A stretch of DNA of 38,394 nt, taken from assembly GCA_019163335.1 (NCBI GenBank), contig JAFLKM010000078.1, forward strand, positions 1 to 38,394. Reading direction: 5' to 3'. Of the stretch, positions 26,422 through 34,452 are shown piece after piece. Positions within the stretch are counted from its first letter, which is position 1. Each line of letters opens with the position of its first letter. Source of the stretch: Desulfobulbaceae bacterium. GTDB taxonomy: Bacteria; Desulfobacterota; Desulfobulbia; Desulfobulbales; Desulfocapsaceae. The position numbers were made by a program, and so were the translations under genes. Under the pieces are notes generated by a model, which saw only the letters and a list, made by a program, of their open reading frames with translations, had not been told where the DNA came from and did no database searches.

Positions 26422-28230
26422 TCAGGCCGTCCGGTGGTTGCCGTTGTTACTTTGCAGGATCTGCAAGCGCTGATAGATACCGGGACTCGCCATTAACTCC
26501 TCGTGGTTTCCTTCCTCTGCCAACCTGCCGTGCTCCATGACCAGAATACGGTCAGCCCTCCGGATGGTGGAGAGCCGGTGGGCGATGACCACACTGGTGC
26601 GGTTGGCCAGGGTAGCGGCCATGGCTTTCTCGATGAGCATTTCCGTCTCGGTGTCAATGGAGGCGGTGGCCTCATCGAGTACCAGAATGCGTGGGTCGCG
26701 CGCCAGCACCCGCGCCAGAGCAAGGAGCTGTCGCTGTCCGGCGGAAAAATCAAGACCTGCCTCACCGATACGGGTTTCAAGGCCCTCCGGCAGTCCTTCG
26801 ATCAGGGTGGTGAGCTGGGCGGTGGCGATAACCTCGTTCAATCGTGCTTCACTCAACTCTCGGCCGAGAACGATATTCTCCCGAACCGAGGCCGGGAAAA
26901 GATACACCTCCTGCATAACCAGACCAATCTGCCCGCGTAAAAAGAGGGTGTCAAGATTACGAAGGTCAATCCCGTCCAGTTTCACCATTCCTTTGTCGGG
27001 GTCGTAGAATCTTTCGAGAAGGCTGATGATGGTGGTTTTTCCGGCACCGGTGGCCCCGACAATGGCCAGGGTTTCGCCCGGAGCAACCTTAAACGTCAGA
27101 TCACGCAGCACCGGTCGTTCCAGGCTGTAGCCGAAAGTCACCCCGGAAAATTCGATTTCACCGAGCAACCGTGCCGGGCGGAACGGATTTTCGGAGATGG
27201 TCAGGGTGTTTTCGGTGTCTAAAAGCTGGAAAATCCGCTCCGCCGAGGCCAAGGCAGATTGCACCACCGAATACTTCTGGGAAAGCTCCCGCAACGGCTG
27301 AAAAAATAAACGCATATAGGAGAGAAAGGCGACCAGCATGCCGATGGTCATCTGGTTCTGGATAATCTGGCCGCCGCCGTACCAGATGATCAGCGCAATC
27401 GCAAGAGAGCTTAAGACCTCGAGAAGCGGCATGAATATGCCGAAGATCTTGATCTGATAGAGGCTCCGTTCCAGATAGGCTTCGTTTAAATCCTCAAATC
27501 GGGCGCAGGTATACTCTTCTCTGGAGAAGAGCTGGATGATGCTGATACCGCCGATGGCCTCCTGCAGAAATGAATTGAGCCGGGCCAGCTGGGTGCGGAT
27601 GTCGCGGAAGGCCAGACGGGCAAGGCGGCTGAAGAGCAGGGTGTTTAAAAAGACAATCGGTACCAGCACCAGCATCATCAGGGCCAGTCGCCAATTCATT
27701 AGGAGCAGGATTACCAGAATCCCCACCAACCGCACCATGTCATTGAAAAGGGTGACAATTACCGAGGTGAACATCTCATACATGTTCTGGATATCGTTGG
27801 TGAGGCGGGTAACCAGCTTGCCCACCGGATTGCGGTTAAAGAAAGGATTGGCAAGGCCAATCAGGTGACGGAAGAGGTCCTGGCGCAGGGCGTGCATGAT
27901 CCGCTGCCCGGCCCATTCCAGCACCACCACCTGGAGAAAGTTGGCAAAAAAATCGACTACCATGAAAATGAGGAAGAAGCCGGCAAGTCCAGTCACCCCG
28001 CTCAGCCGTTCTCCCAGATCTGGTGTCAGATTGGTGATAAAACCGTCCACCCCTAGCCGCATCAGATACGGCAGAGCCAGGCTGCACCCGGTGATGATCA
28101 GCGACAGAACAATCGCCAAGGTTACCGCCTTCCAGTAGGGCAGGATGTATCTCGCGATCCGTTGCCAGAGATGGCGGTCGCCGGCCTTCCGGAGTCGATC
28201 TTCCTCGAAATATCCAAAGCCGTTCTGCAT
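26422..28230 (-). CDS. heterodimeric ABC exporter subunit, canonical ATPase half
   Basis: 602 aa, one half of a type IV (B-family) exporter: six transmembrane helices then an ATP-binding domain. Walker A is GATGAGKTT, Q-loop LVMQEVYLF, Walker B ILVLDEATASID with catalytic Glu, and H-loop IAHRLSTI. The signature is altered to FSAGQ. Its partner next door has a normal LSGGQ but Asp for the catalytic Glu, so the pair has one active and one degenerate ATP site like TM287/288 or LmrCD. The start ATG (28230) overlaps the partner's stop as TGATG, so translation is coupled. A longer frame of 63 more codons upstream lies wholly inside the partner gene and is not the start. Substrate unknown; drugs or lipids are usual for the family. 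Confidence 0.92.
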   Translation of the reverse strand: MQNGFGYFEEDRLRKAGDRHLWQRIARYILPYWKAVTLAIVLSLIITGCSLALPYLMRLGVDGFITNLTPDLGERLSGVTGLAGFFLIFMVVDFFANFLQVVVLEWAGQRIMHALRQDLFRHLIGLANPFFNRNPVGKLVTRLTNDIQNMYEMFTSVIVTLFNDMVRLVGILVILLLMNWRLALMMLVLVPIVFLNTLLFSRLARLAFRDIRTQLARLNSFLQEAIGGISIIQLFSREEYTCARFEDLNEAYLERSLYQIKIFGIFMPLLEVLSSLAIALIIWYGGGQIIQNQMTIGMLVAFLSYMRLFFQPLRELSQKYSVVQSALASAERIFQLLDTENTLTISENPFRPARLLGEIEFSGVTFGYSLERPVLRDLTFKVAPGETLAIVGATGAGKTTIISLLERFYDPDKGMVKLDGIDLRNLDTLFLRGQIGLVMQEVYLFPASVRENIVLGRELSEARLNEVIATAQLTTLIEGLPEGLETRIGEAGLDFSAGQRQLLALARVLARDPRILVLDEATASIDTETEMLIEKAMAATLANRTSVVIAHRLSTIRRADRILVMEHGRLAEEGNHEELMASPGIYQRLQILQSNNGNHRTA

Positions 28231-29945
28231 CAGACTTTCGCCTCCCCGGCCGTGGTCTGGTGCTGATAAATGGTGCGATAGAAGGGGCTTGTTTCCAGCA
28301 GTTGCAGGTGTGACCCTTGGGCAGCAATGCTCCCCTTCTCCATAACGATGATCCGTTCGGCTGCAAGGAGCGGGGCAACCCGGTGTGAGACCAGGATACA
28401 GATTCGGCCCGGCAGCCAACTATCAAAATTCTTGATTATCTGGTGCTCAGTATCGGTATCGACGGCGGAGAGTCCGTCGTCGATGATGACGACAGGGCGG
28501 TCCAGCAGCAGGGCCCGGGCCAAAGCGATGCGCTGGCGCTGGCCGCCGGAGAGGAGCAGCCCTTTTTCACCCACCAGGGACTGGTAACCATCCTTGAAGG
28601 CCGCAATCTCTTCATGGATTCCCGCCGCCCTGGCCGCCTGGGCAATCTCGGCATCACTTGCATCGGGACGTCCGAAGGCGATGTTGGTGCGGATGGTATC
28701 GGAGAAGAGGATCGTCTCCTGGGGCACATAGGCGATCTTTTCCCGCAGTTCTGCCAGGGGGAGTTGATTGTAATCGATCCCGGCCATAAACAACCTGTCG
28801 TCCGGCACGGGATAAAGACGGGCCAGAAGCTGGCAAAGTGTCGATTTGCCGGAGCCGGTACGGCCGACGATGCCCAGCAGGCCGGGTGATATATCGAGAC
28901 TCAGGTCGTTGAGGGCCATGGCCTTTCGACCGGAGTATTGGAAAGAGAGATTACGGACGGACAGACTGGTGACGACCGGCAGCGGCAATGGGTTCTGAGG
29001 CTCGCGCAACAGCGGCTCCTCTTCCATCACTTTGCTGATGCGATACAGTGAGGTGACCCCGCGCTGGAAGAGGTTGGCTACCCAACCCATGGCCATCATC
29101 GGCCAGGTTAATAGTCCCAGATACGTCATAAAGGCCACAAAGTCACCGATGGAAATGGTGCCGGCAATGGTCAGTCGCCCACCGAAATAGAGAACCAGAA
29201 GCAGGCTGGTGCTCGCAATCAAGGTGGAAAAGGGAGTGAGTATTCCCTGGACCATGGCCAGGCGGATATTGTTGCGAACAAAATCCTTCCCCAGTCGGTC
29301 GAAGTGCTCCGTCTGCCGCTGTTCCTGGGTATAGGCCTTTATCAGCCGGATAGCCATAAGGGTGGAACGGGCAAATTCGGTCAAATCGGAGAACTGTTCC
29401 TGAACCAGTTTGTAACGTTTATGGAGCATGGCCGAGAGCAACCCGGTCGAGATGGCCAGTACCGGCATGGGCGCCAGGGCCAGGAAGGTGAGGCCGGGAT
29501 GGATGTAGGCCATGAAAACAACGGCAGCTGCAGTCATCATAAAGGCGTCAATAAAAGAGACGATGCCAATGCCGCAGGCCATCTGGACGTTGGTAAGGTC
29601 ATTGCCGGAGAGCGCCATAATCTCACCCGCCGGGCGACGATTGAAAAAGGGGCGATCCATCCGCACCAGACGGCTCAGGAGCAGGTTCCGCAGGTCGCGC
29701 TCCAAGAGGCGGGAAAACCCCAGAACCAGATATCTCCAGGTGAAGCGAAAGAAGGCGATGCCAATGGCAAAGGAGAGGATCAGGCCACCCTGGCCAAGGA
29801 GGGAGGCGGAAGTGGCCTGGCCGAGTTGCAGGGCGTCCACCGCCTGTTTGATTACCCGGGGGATGTAGAGCTGGAGAAGATCAACGGTCAGCAGGGCAAG
29901 GATTCCCCAGAACAGCCGCTGCCAGTATTTCTTGAAATACGGCAC
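28230..29945 (-). CDS. heterodimeric ABC exporter subunit, degenerate ATPase half
   Basis: 571 aa or a little more. Six transmembrane helices, then Walker A GRTGSGKSTL, Q-loop YVPQETILF, normal signature LLLSGGQRQR, and Walker B VVIIDDGLSAVD in which the catalytic Glu is Asp. It should form the inactive composite site with the partner's FSAGQ and supply the good signature to the partner's active site. The start is unclear: GTG 29945 has no ribosome binding site, and the frame stays open upstream to 30044 with plausible sequence (QARETIRLLVPYFKKYW) but no ATG, GTG or TTG. It is the first gene of the pair. Confidence 0.88.
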   Translation of the reverse strand: MPYFKKYWQRLFWGILALLTVDLLQLYIPRVIKQAVDALQLGQATSASLLGQGGLILSFAIGIAFFRFTWRYLVLGFSRLLERDLRNLLLSRLVRMDRPFFNRRPAGEIMALSGNDLTNVQMACGIGIVSFIDAFMMTAAAVVFMAYIHPGLTFLALAPMPVLAISTGLLSAMLHKRYKLVQEQFSDLTEFARSTLMAIRLIKAYTQEQRQTEHFDRLGKDFVRNNIRLAMVQGILTPFSTLIASTSLLLVLYFGGRLTIAGTISIGDFVAFMTYLGLLTWPMMAMGWVANLFQRGVTSLYRISKVMEEEPLLREPQNPLPLPVVTSLSVRNLSFQYSGRKAMALNDLSLDISPGLLGIVGRTGSGKSTLCQLLARLYPVPDDRLFMAGIDYNQLPLAELREKIAYVPQETILFSDTIRTNIAFGRPDASDAEIAQAARAAGIHEEIAAFKDGYQSLVGEKGLLLSGGQRQRIALARALLLDRPVVIIDDGLSAVDTDTEHQIIKNFDSWLPGRICILVSHRVAPLLAAERIIVMEKGSIAAQGSHLQLLETSPFYRTIYQHQTTAGEAKV

Positions 29946-30064
29946 CAGCAGCCGGATGGTCTCGCGGGCCTGGATCAGCTGAGTAATGGTAGGAAAGAGT
30001 TTAATGTTGAAACCTTTTGCTTGGGAATAAGGTGTAGCGGTTCAGACCTGATTTAAACCACTAC

Positions 30065-30114
30065 ATTTATGATAAACGTGGTTTGTCCCCGATTGTTCCT
30101 CGTTTATCATAAAT
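30065..30114. repeat. 14-bp perfect inverted repeat
   Basis: ATTTATGATAAACG (30065-30078) and CGTTTATCATAAAT (30101-30114) are perfect inverted arms around 22 nt. The repeat lies between the divergent ABC exporter and P-loop ATPase genes, about 200 nt before the latter. No T-tract follows, so it is more likely a protein-binding site or element end than a terminator. Confidence 0.7.
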
Positions 30115-30311
30115 CATTCCCAATTATTTTATTTTATTGAAGATATTGTTTTTGGATACCGCATCAGGTATGCTCAAAAAATTACGTGAATATGCCGGGA
30201 AAATAGAGATTATATGATATTCAAGAAAAATACTGGACAGAATATCAATGCCACCATATTGGTCCATTTTGTTTAATAGACTATTATGTCAAAAAATAGA
30301 TTGAGGACATC

Positions 30312-31556
30312 ATGACTAAGATAAATCCATTCAAACCAAATAGTCCTGTACCAACTGGAATGTTTGCTGGTCGCTACGATGAACTTGATGAGCTAGAAAA
30401 AGGATTATTCCAAACCAAAAACGGACATAGCACTCATTATCTTATTACAGGTGAAAGAGGTATTGGTAAGTCATCTTTGATGATGTATTTGAAATTTGTA
30501 TCAACAGGCGATATTGACAGCATAAAATATGGAAAATTTAACTTTTTGACAATTAATATTGTTTTATCCGACAGAACAGACCTCGTAACTTTAATTAAAT
30601 TAATAGAAAAAAATATTTCAAGAGAACTGGGAAAGGTTGAAAAAGTAAGAAAGTTTTTGAGTGATACATGGGAATTCGTTCAACGAATTAAAGTAATGGA
30701 TTCATCTATTGATAAAGCTCAAAATGATTCTGACGTAGATTTGCTAATTGACGATTTTTCATATTCTTTATCTGAAACATGCAAAAGAATAATTGTCCCT
30801 AAGAAAGATGAAGAGCAAAACGCTAGAGATGGAATTGTTTTTTTTATCGATGAAGCTGATAATGCTTCACCTAATCTTCGTATTGGTTATTTTTTTAAGG
30901 TAGTAACTGAATTGCTTCAACAACATAGTTGCAACAATATAATGTTTGTCGTTGCTGGCCTTCCTGAACTTATTGAAAAACTTTCAATTTCACATGAATC
31001 ATCAATACGACTTTTCAATCAGTTATTGATTAAAGAATTAAGCACATTAGAGAGAGAATATGTGATCGATAAGGGAATTGAAAGTGGAAATAAAATAAAT
31101 CAGGAAAAAACAACAATATCAGGTGCAGCAAAAACCGTCATTTCTAATATTTCTGAAGGGTATCCTCATTTTATACAACAGTTTTCCTATTCAGCTTTTG
31201 ATCATGATAGCGACGGGGAAATATCAGAAGATGATGCAATACAATCAGCTTTTAAAACAGGTGGAGCATTAGATGCCATTGGAGATCGTTACTATTCTAG
31301 CTATTTTTATGAAAAAATAAAATCAGATGAATATAGGCAAGTCCTTAGTATTATGGCAGAAAAGATGAACTCGTGGATTAAGAAGAGTGAAATTAGAGCA
31401 AAATTCACAGGTGATGACAAAACATTATCTAATGCACTTGTTGCATTAACCAAACGGAAAATAATATTAAAAAATCATTCTAGAATTGGTGAATATAGGC
31501 TACAGCAAAGAGGGTTTGCGTTTTGGATTAAATTATTTGGGAACAGAAAGAAATAG
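30312..31556 (+). CDS. orphan P-loop ATPase (AAA/ORC-like), AT-rich
   Basis: 414 aa. Walker A GERGIGKSS (about residue 48) and Walker B VFFIDEAD (about 176-183) with a sensor-like VVAGLPELIEKL after it; this is the AAA_16/Orc1-Cdc6-like STAND-related type. The C-terminus (from about 345, MNSWIKKSEIRAKF) looks like a winged-helix domain, so it may bind DNA. Base composition is clearly more AT-rich than the flanking genes, which suggests recent transfer. It is alone, with a 14-bp inverted repeat upstream and a RAYT transposase downstream. Similar lone ATPases occur in defence islands and next to mobile elements; I see no partner effector. Function unknown. Confidence 0.75.
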   Translation: MTKINPFKPNSPVPTGMFAGRYDELDELEKGLFQTKNGHSTHYLITGERGIGKSSLMMYLKFVSTGDIDSIKYGKFNFLTINIVLSDRTDLVTLIKLIEKNISRELGKVEKVRKFLSDTWEFVQRIKVMDSSIDKAQNDSDVDLLIDDFSYSLSETCKRIIVPKKDEEQNARDGIVFFIDEADNASPNLRIGYFFKVVTELLQQHSCNNIMFVVAGLPELIEKLSISHESSIRLFNQLLIKELSTLEREYVIDKGIESGNKINQEKTTISGAAKTVISNISEGYPHFIQQFSYSAFDHDSDGEISEDDAIQSAFKTGGALDAIGDRYYSSYFYEKIKSDEYRQVLSIMAEKMNSWIKKSEIRAKFTGDDKTLSNALVALTKRKIILKNHSRIGEYRLQQRGFAFWIKLFGNRKK

Positions 31557-31619
31557 TTTAAGAAAAACTCGGGGTCAGGTCTGAGAGTAATAGGCATAAT
31601 AGGCATAGAATAGAGGGTA

Positions 31620-31786
31620 GGTCTTGCAATCCAACATTGACCCTTTTTGATAAATTCATGGCAAGACCTTTGAGAATAGAACTGGCGGGTGGCCTTTACC
31701 ATGTGACCTCTCGCGGTGATCGGCGCGAGGATATTTTTCTCTGCGAGACGGACCGGTATGTTTGGCTGGAAATCTTGGGTGAGGTG
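31620..31786. repeat. direct repeat, left copy (RAYT 5' end)
   Basis: 167 nt that recur at 31819-31986 with about eight substitutions and one indel. It carries the leader and first 43 codons of the RAYT transposase. Three of the four coding differences are synonymous, so the copies diverged as functional genes before they met here. Confidence 0.85.
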
Positions 31787-31840
31787 GAGCTAATAGGGGT
31801 CAGAACTAAAAGGGGTCAGGTCTTGCAATCCAACAATTAA
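31658..31840 (+). pseudogene. truncated RAYT transposase
   Basis: 60 codons. The first 43 match the start of the full transposase 200 nt downstream (MARPLRIELAGGLYHVTSRG), then the frame runs into unrelated sequence (ELIGVRTKRG) and stops. It lacks the HUH histidine pair and the catalytic tyrosine region, so it is not a working enzyme. It is probably what remained of one element after a second inserted or recombined into it. Confidence 0.85.
31812..31830 (+). repeat. left 19-bp inverted repeat of the RAYT element
   Basis: GGGGTCAGGTCTTGCAATC, exactly the reverse complement of 32707-32725. A partial copy (GGGGTCAGGTCT) is at 31571-31582 and the remaining half precedes the truncated copy. Confidence 0.85.
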
Positions 31841-31986
31841 CCCTTTATGATAAATTCATGGCAAGACCTTTGAGAATAGAACTGGCGGGTGGCCTCTACC
31901 ATGTGACCTCTCGCGGTGATCGGCGCGAGGATATTTTCCTCTGCGAGATGGACCGATATGTTTGGCTGGAAATCTTGGGTGAGGTG
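31819..31986. repeat. direct repeat, right copy (RAYT 5' end)
   Basis: Second copy of the 167-nt repeat at 31620-31786. It belongs to the intact transposase gene and overlaps the left 19-bp inverted repeat of the element. Confidence 0.85.
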
Positions 31987-32691
31987 TGTAAAAGGTTTAA
32001 TTGGATCTGTCATGCCTGGTGTCAGCTGACCAATCACTATCATCTTGTGGTGGAGACGGTCGAAGGTAATCTATCTCAAGGCATGCGACATCTCAATGGG
32101 GTGTACACCCAGAAACTCAACCGTACTCATCATAGAGTTGGTCATGTTTTTCAGGGACGCTACCGGGCAATCATGGTGGAAAAGGATTCGCACCTCCTGG
32201 AATTGATGCGGTATGTGGTACTTAATCCCGTACGGGCTGGAATGGTCAGTGTTGCAGGGGATTGGCCGTGGAGTTCCTATGGCGCCATGGTTGGTATGGC
32301 CAGTCGGCCTGACTGGCTACAGACTGACTGGGTGTTGGGACAGTTTGGGAGTACTCACGACAAGGCTGTAACGGGCTATATGGATTTTGTTCAGGCTGGA
32401 GTGGGCCAGCCTGGTGTGTGGGAATCCTTGCGCGGCCAGATTTATCTCGGCTCTGAGGCGTTTGTTGAGCGAATGCAAATGCTAGTTGCGGACCGATCTG
32501 TAATGACCGAAATTCCTCGCGCCCAACGTCGGCCGCAGGCCAAGCCACTTGAACACTACCGCGATACCATATCAGATAAAAAATCTGCCATGGTTGCTGC
32601 GTATGCCACCGGCGATTATACCATGCAGGAAATCGCGACGTGTTTCAGCGTTCATTATTCAACTGTAAGCCGGGCTGTAAGACAAATGTAA
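31858..32691 (+). CDS. REP-associated tyrosine transposase (RAYT, Y1 HUH family)
   Basis: 277 aa, a normal length for a RAYT protein. The N-terminal Y1/HUH nuclease has GLYHVTSRGDRRE and the metal-binding HUH motif NHYHLVVET; the tyrosine region follows around RHLNGVYTQKLNR, then GHVFQGRYRAIMV and LNPVRAGM. The C-terminus has a helix-turn-helix (ATGDYTMQEIATCFSVHYST). RAYTs cut single-stranded DNA at short palindromes and spread REP sequences. The gene is flanked by perfect 19-bp inverted repeats (31812-31830 and 32707-32725). Its leader and first 43 codons are repeated just upstream. The frame is intact. Confidence 0.92.
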   Translation: MARPLRIELAGGLYHVTSRGDRREDIFLCEMDRYVWLEILGEVCKRFNWICHAWCQLTNHYHLVVETVEGNLSQGMRHLNGVYTQKLNRTHHRVGHVFQGRYRAIMVEKDSHLLELMRYVVLNPVRAGMVSVAGDWPWSSYGAMVGMASRPDWLQTDWVLGQFGSTHDKAVTGYMDFVQAGVGQPGVWESLRGQIYLGSEAFVERMQMLVADRSVMTEIPRAQRRPQAKPLEHYRDTISDKKSAMVAAYATGDYTMQEIATCFSVHYSTVSRAVRQM

Positions 32692-32706
32692 AAGATGCCG
32701 ATGCTT

Positions 32707-32725
32707 GATTGCAAGACCTGACCCC
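32707..32725 (-). repeat. right 19-bp inverted repeat of the RAYT element
   Basis: GATTGCAAGACCTGACCCC, the exact reverse complement of 31812-31830, 15 nt after the transposase stop. A short tandem of GACCCCACTCATTCT follows (twice). Confidence 0.85.
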
Positions 32726-32783
32726 ACTCATTCTTGACCCCACTCATTCTCATTCCTCATTCTCTAATTAAAAAAGACAAACT

Positions 32784-34217
32784 ATGACTGATTCTAACTT
32801 CTCAAGCCTTCCTCTTTCCAAGGCAATGCTCCATAACCTCGATGAAATTGGGTTTAAAGCAATGACCCCTGTTCAGGCCGAAAGCCTTCCGCATATTTTA
32901 AAAAATTGTGATGTTATTGTCCAGGCCAAGACAGGTAGCGGGAAAACAGCCGCCTTTGGACTTGGGGTACTACACAAACTTCATGTTAAAAAATTTAAAG
33001 TTCAATCTCTTATTCTCTGTCCAACCCGAGAACTGGCGGACCAAGTAGCCAAAGAATTACGTCGTTTAGCCCAAGCTACCCATAATGTTAAGATACTGAC
33101 TCTTTGCGGCGGGGCTGCCTTTGCCCCTCAATATGAATCGATACTGCATGGGGCTCATATCATTGTGGGAACTCCCGGGCGGGTGTTACAGCATCTGGAT
33201 AAAGAACATCTTTCTTTAAAAGATCTAGAGACACTGGTCCTTGACGAAGCTGATCGTATGCTCGATATGGGATTTATTGACGACATTCATAGAGTTATTG
33301 CCCATACGCCTGAAAATCGTCAGACCTTGCTCTTTTCAGCCACCTATCCTGATAAGATTATGAAATTAAGTTCTGCCATTCAAAAAAACGCCCTTAACAT
33401 TCAAACCATTTCTGGGGAACAAGCTAATAAGATTACAGAATATTTCTACGAAGTGGCCTACGACAAGAAGACTTCAATGCTTATTAAGGCTATTGCCCAT
33501 CACAAGCCCCAAAATATTCTGGTTTTTTGCAATACAAAAGTAGAGACACAAGATGTTGCTGATGGTTTATCGGCTGCCGGGATTGATGCCCTGGCAATTC
33601 ACGGCGATTTGGAACAATATCAACGAAACGATGTTCTTGTCCGCTTTGCTAACAAAAGTTGTTCCGTACTGGTGGCAACAGATGTGGCGGCTAGAGGGCT
33701 TGATATTAAAGAACTTGAAATGGTGGTTAATTACGACATACCCCAAGATGAAGAGACGTACATCCACCGTATTGGCAGAACAGGACGTGCCGGCAAAGAG
33801 GGCTTGGCAGTTACCCTCTTTACAAGCTTTCAAGCATTTGCAATGGGAGCCTATCGCAATGGGACGCGCAGGTTTGATGATATTAACAAGCTGAATAAGG
33901 TTGAAGATTTCACACTGACCCCACCAAATGTCACTATTGTTTTAGAGGGCGGGAAAAAGGACAGAATGCGGCCTGGCGATATTCTTGGAGCACTCACGGG
34001 TGAAGCAGGTATTGAAGGTAAATATGTGGGTAAAATAGATATCTATGACCGGCAAAGCTATGTTGCAATTGAGCGCAGCAGGCTTAAGCAGGCATATTCT
34101 TATCTAAAAAACGGTAAGATTAAAGGACGCACATTTCCAGTCTGGATATTTTCTGAAAAAAAATCAGGCGAGGGTGATAAGAAAAAAAAGGCCAAGCCCC
34201 CCAGACAGCAATATTAA
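32784..34217 (+). CDS. dbpA: ATP-dependent RNA helicase DbpA
   Basis: 477 aa, a DEAD-box helicase. Motifs: Q-motif MTPVQAESLP, I AKTGSGKTAA, Ia PTRELADQ, II VLDEADRMLD, III FSATYPD, V ATDVAARGLDI, VI HRIGRTGRAG. The C-terminal 75 residues form the DbpA RNA-binding domain (GDILGALTGEAGIEG, then YVAIERSRLKQAY), which in E. coli DbpA binds hairpin 92 of 23S rRNA and directs late large-subunit assembly. A basic tail ends it. The gene follows the RAYT element by 90 nt and precedes rlmN. Confidence 0.9.
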   Translation: MTDSNFSSLPLSKAMLHNLDEIGFKAMTPVQAESLPHILKNCDVIVQAKTGSGKTAAFGLGVLHKLHVKKFKVQSLILCPTRELADQVAKELRRLAQATHNVKILTLCGGAAFAPQYESILHGAHIIVGTPGRVLQHLDKEHLSLKDLETLVLDEADRMLDMGFIDDIHRVIAHTPENRQTLLFSATYPDKIMKLSSAIQKNALNIQTISGEQANKITEYFYEVAYDKKTSMLIKAIAHHKPQNILVFCNTKVETQDVADGLSAAGIDALAIHGDLEQYQRNDVLVRFANKSCSVLVATDVAARGLDIKELEMVVNYDIPQDEETYIHRIGRTGRAGKEGLAVTLFTSFQAFAMGAYRNGTRRFDDINKLNKVEDFTLTPPNVTIVLEGGKKDRMRPGDILGALTGEAGIEGKYVGKIDIYDRQSYVAIERSRLKQAYSYLKNGKIKGRTFPVWIFSEKKSGEGDKKKKAKPPRQQY

Positions 34218-34313
34218 GTCAGGTATCATAGAGTTCACTTTCAGTTTTCCTCCCCGACACGATACAAAACTACAATCCAAGCCAGTTGGGGACTGGATAT
34301 GCTAACTGATTGA

Positions 34314-34319
34314 TATAAT
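34314..34319 (+). promoter_or_regulatory. possible -10 box of rlmN
   Basis: TATAAT at 34314-34319, 134 nt before the rlmN start, with no good -35 partner. The dbpA-rlmN gap otherwise shows no gene. Confidence 0.3.
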
Positions 34320-34452
34320 AGCGTGAAAGTTTTGACAGTTTTGTTTTTCGTTGTAAACCAACCGGCAAAAAAAACGCTCAACCAGACGCTTTCGCCGATT
34401 GCGTTGAGCTGCTTATTTTTATCTGAATTGATATTCTCCAAAGAGACATTTC

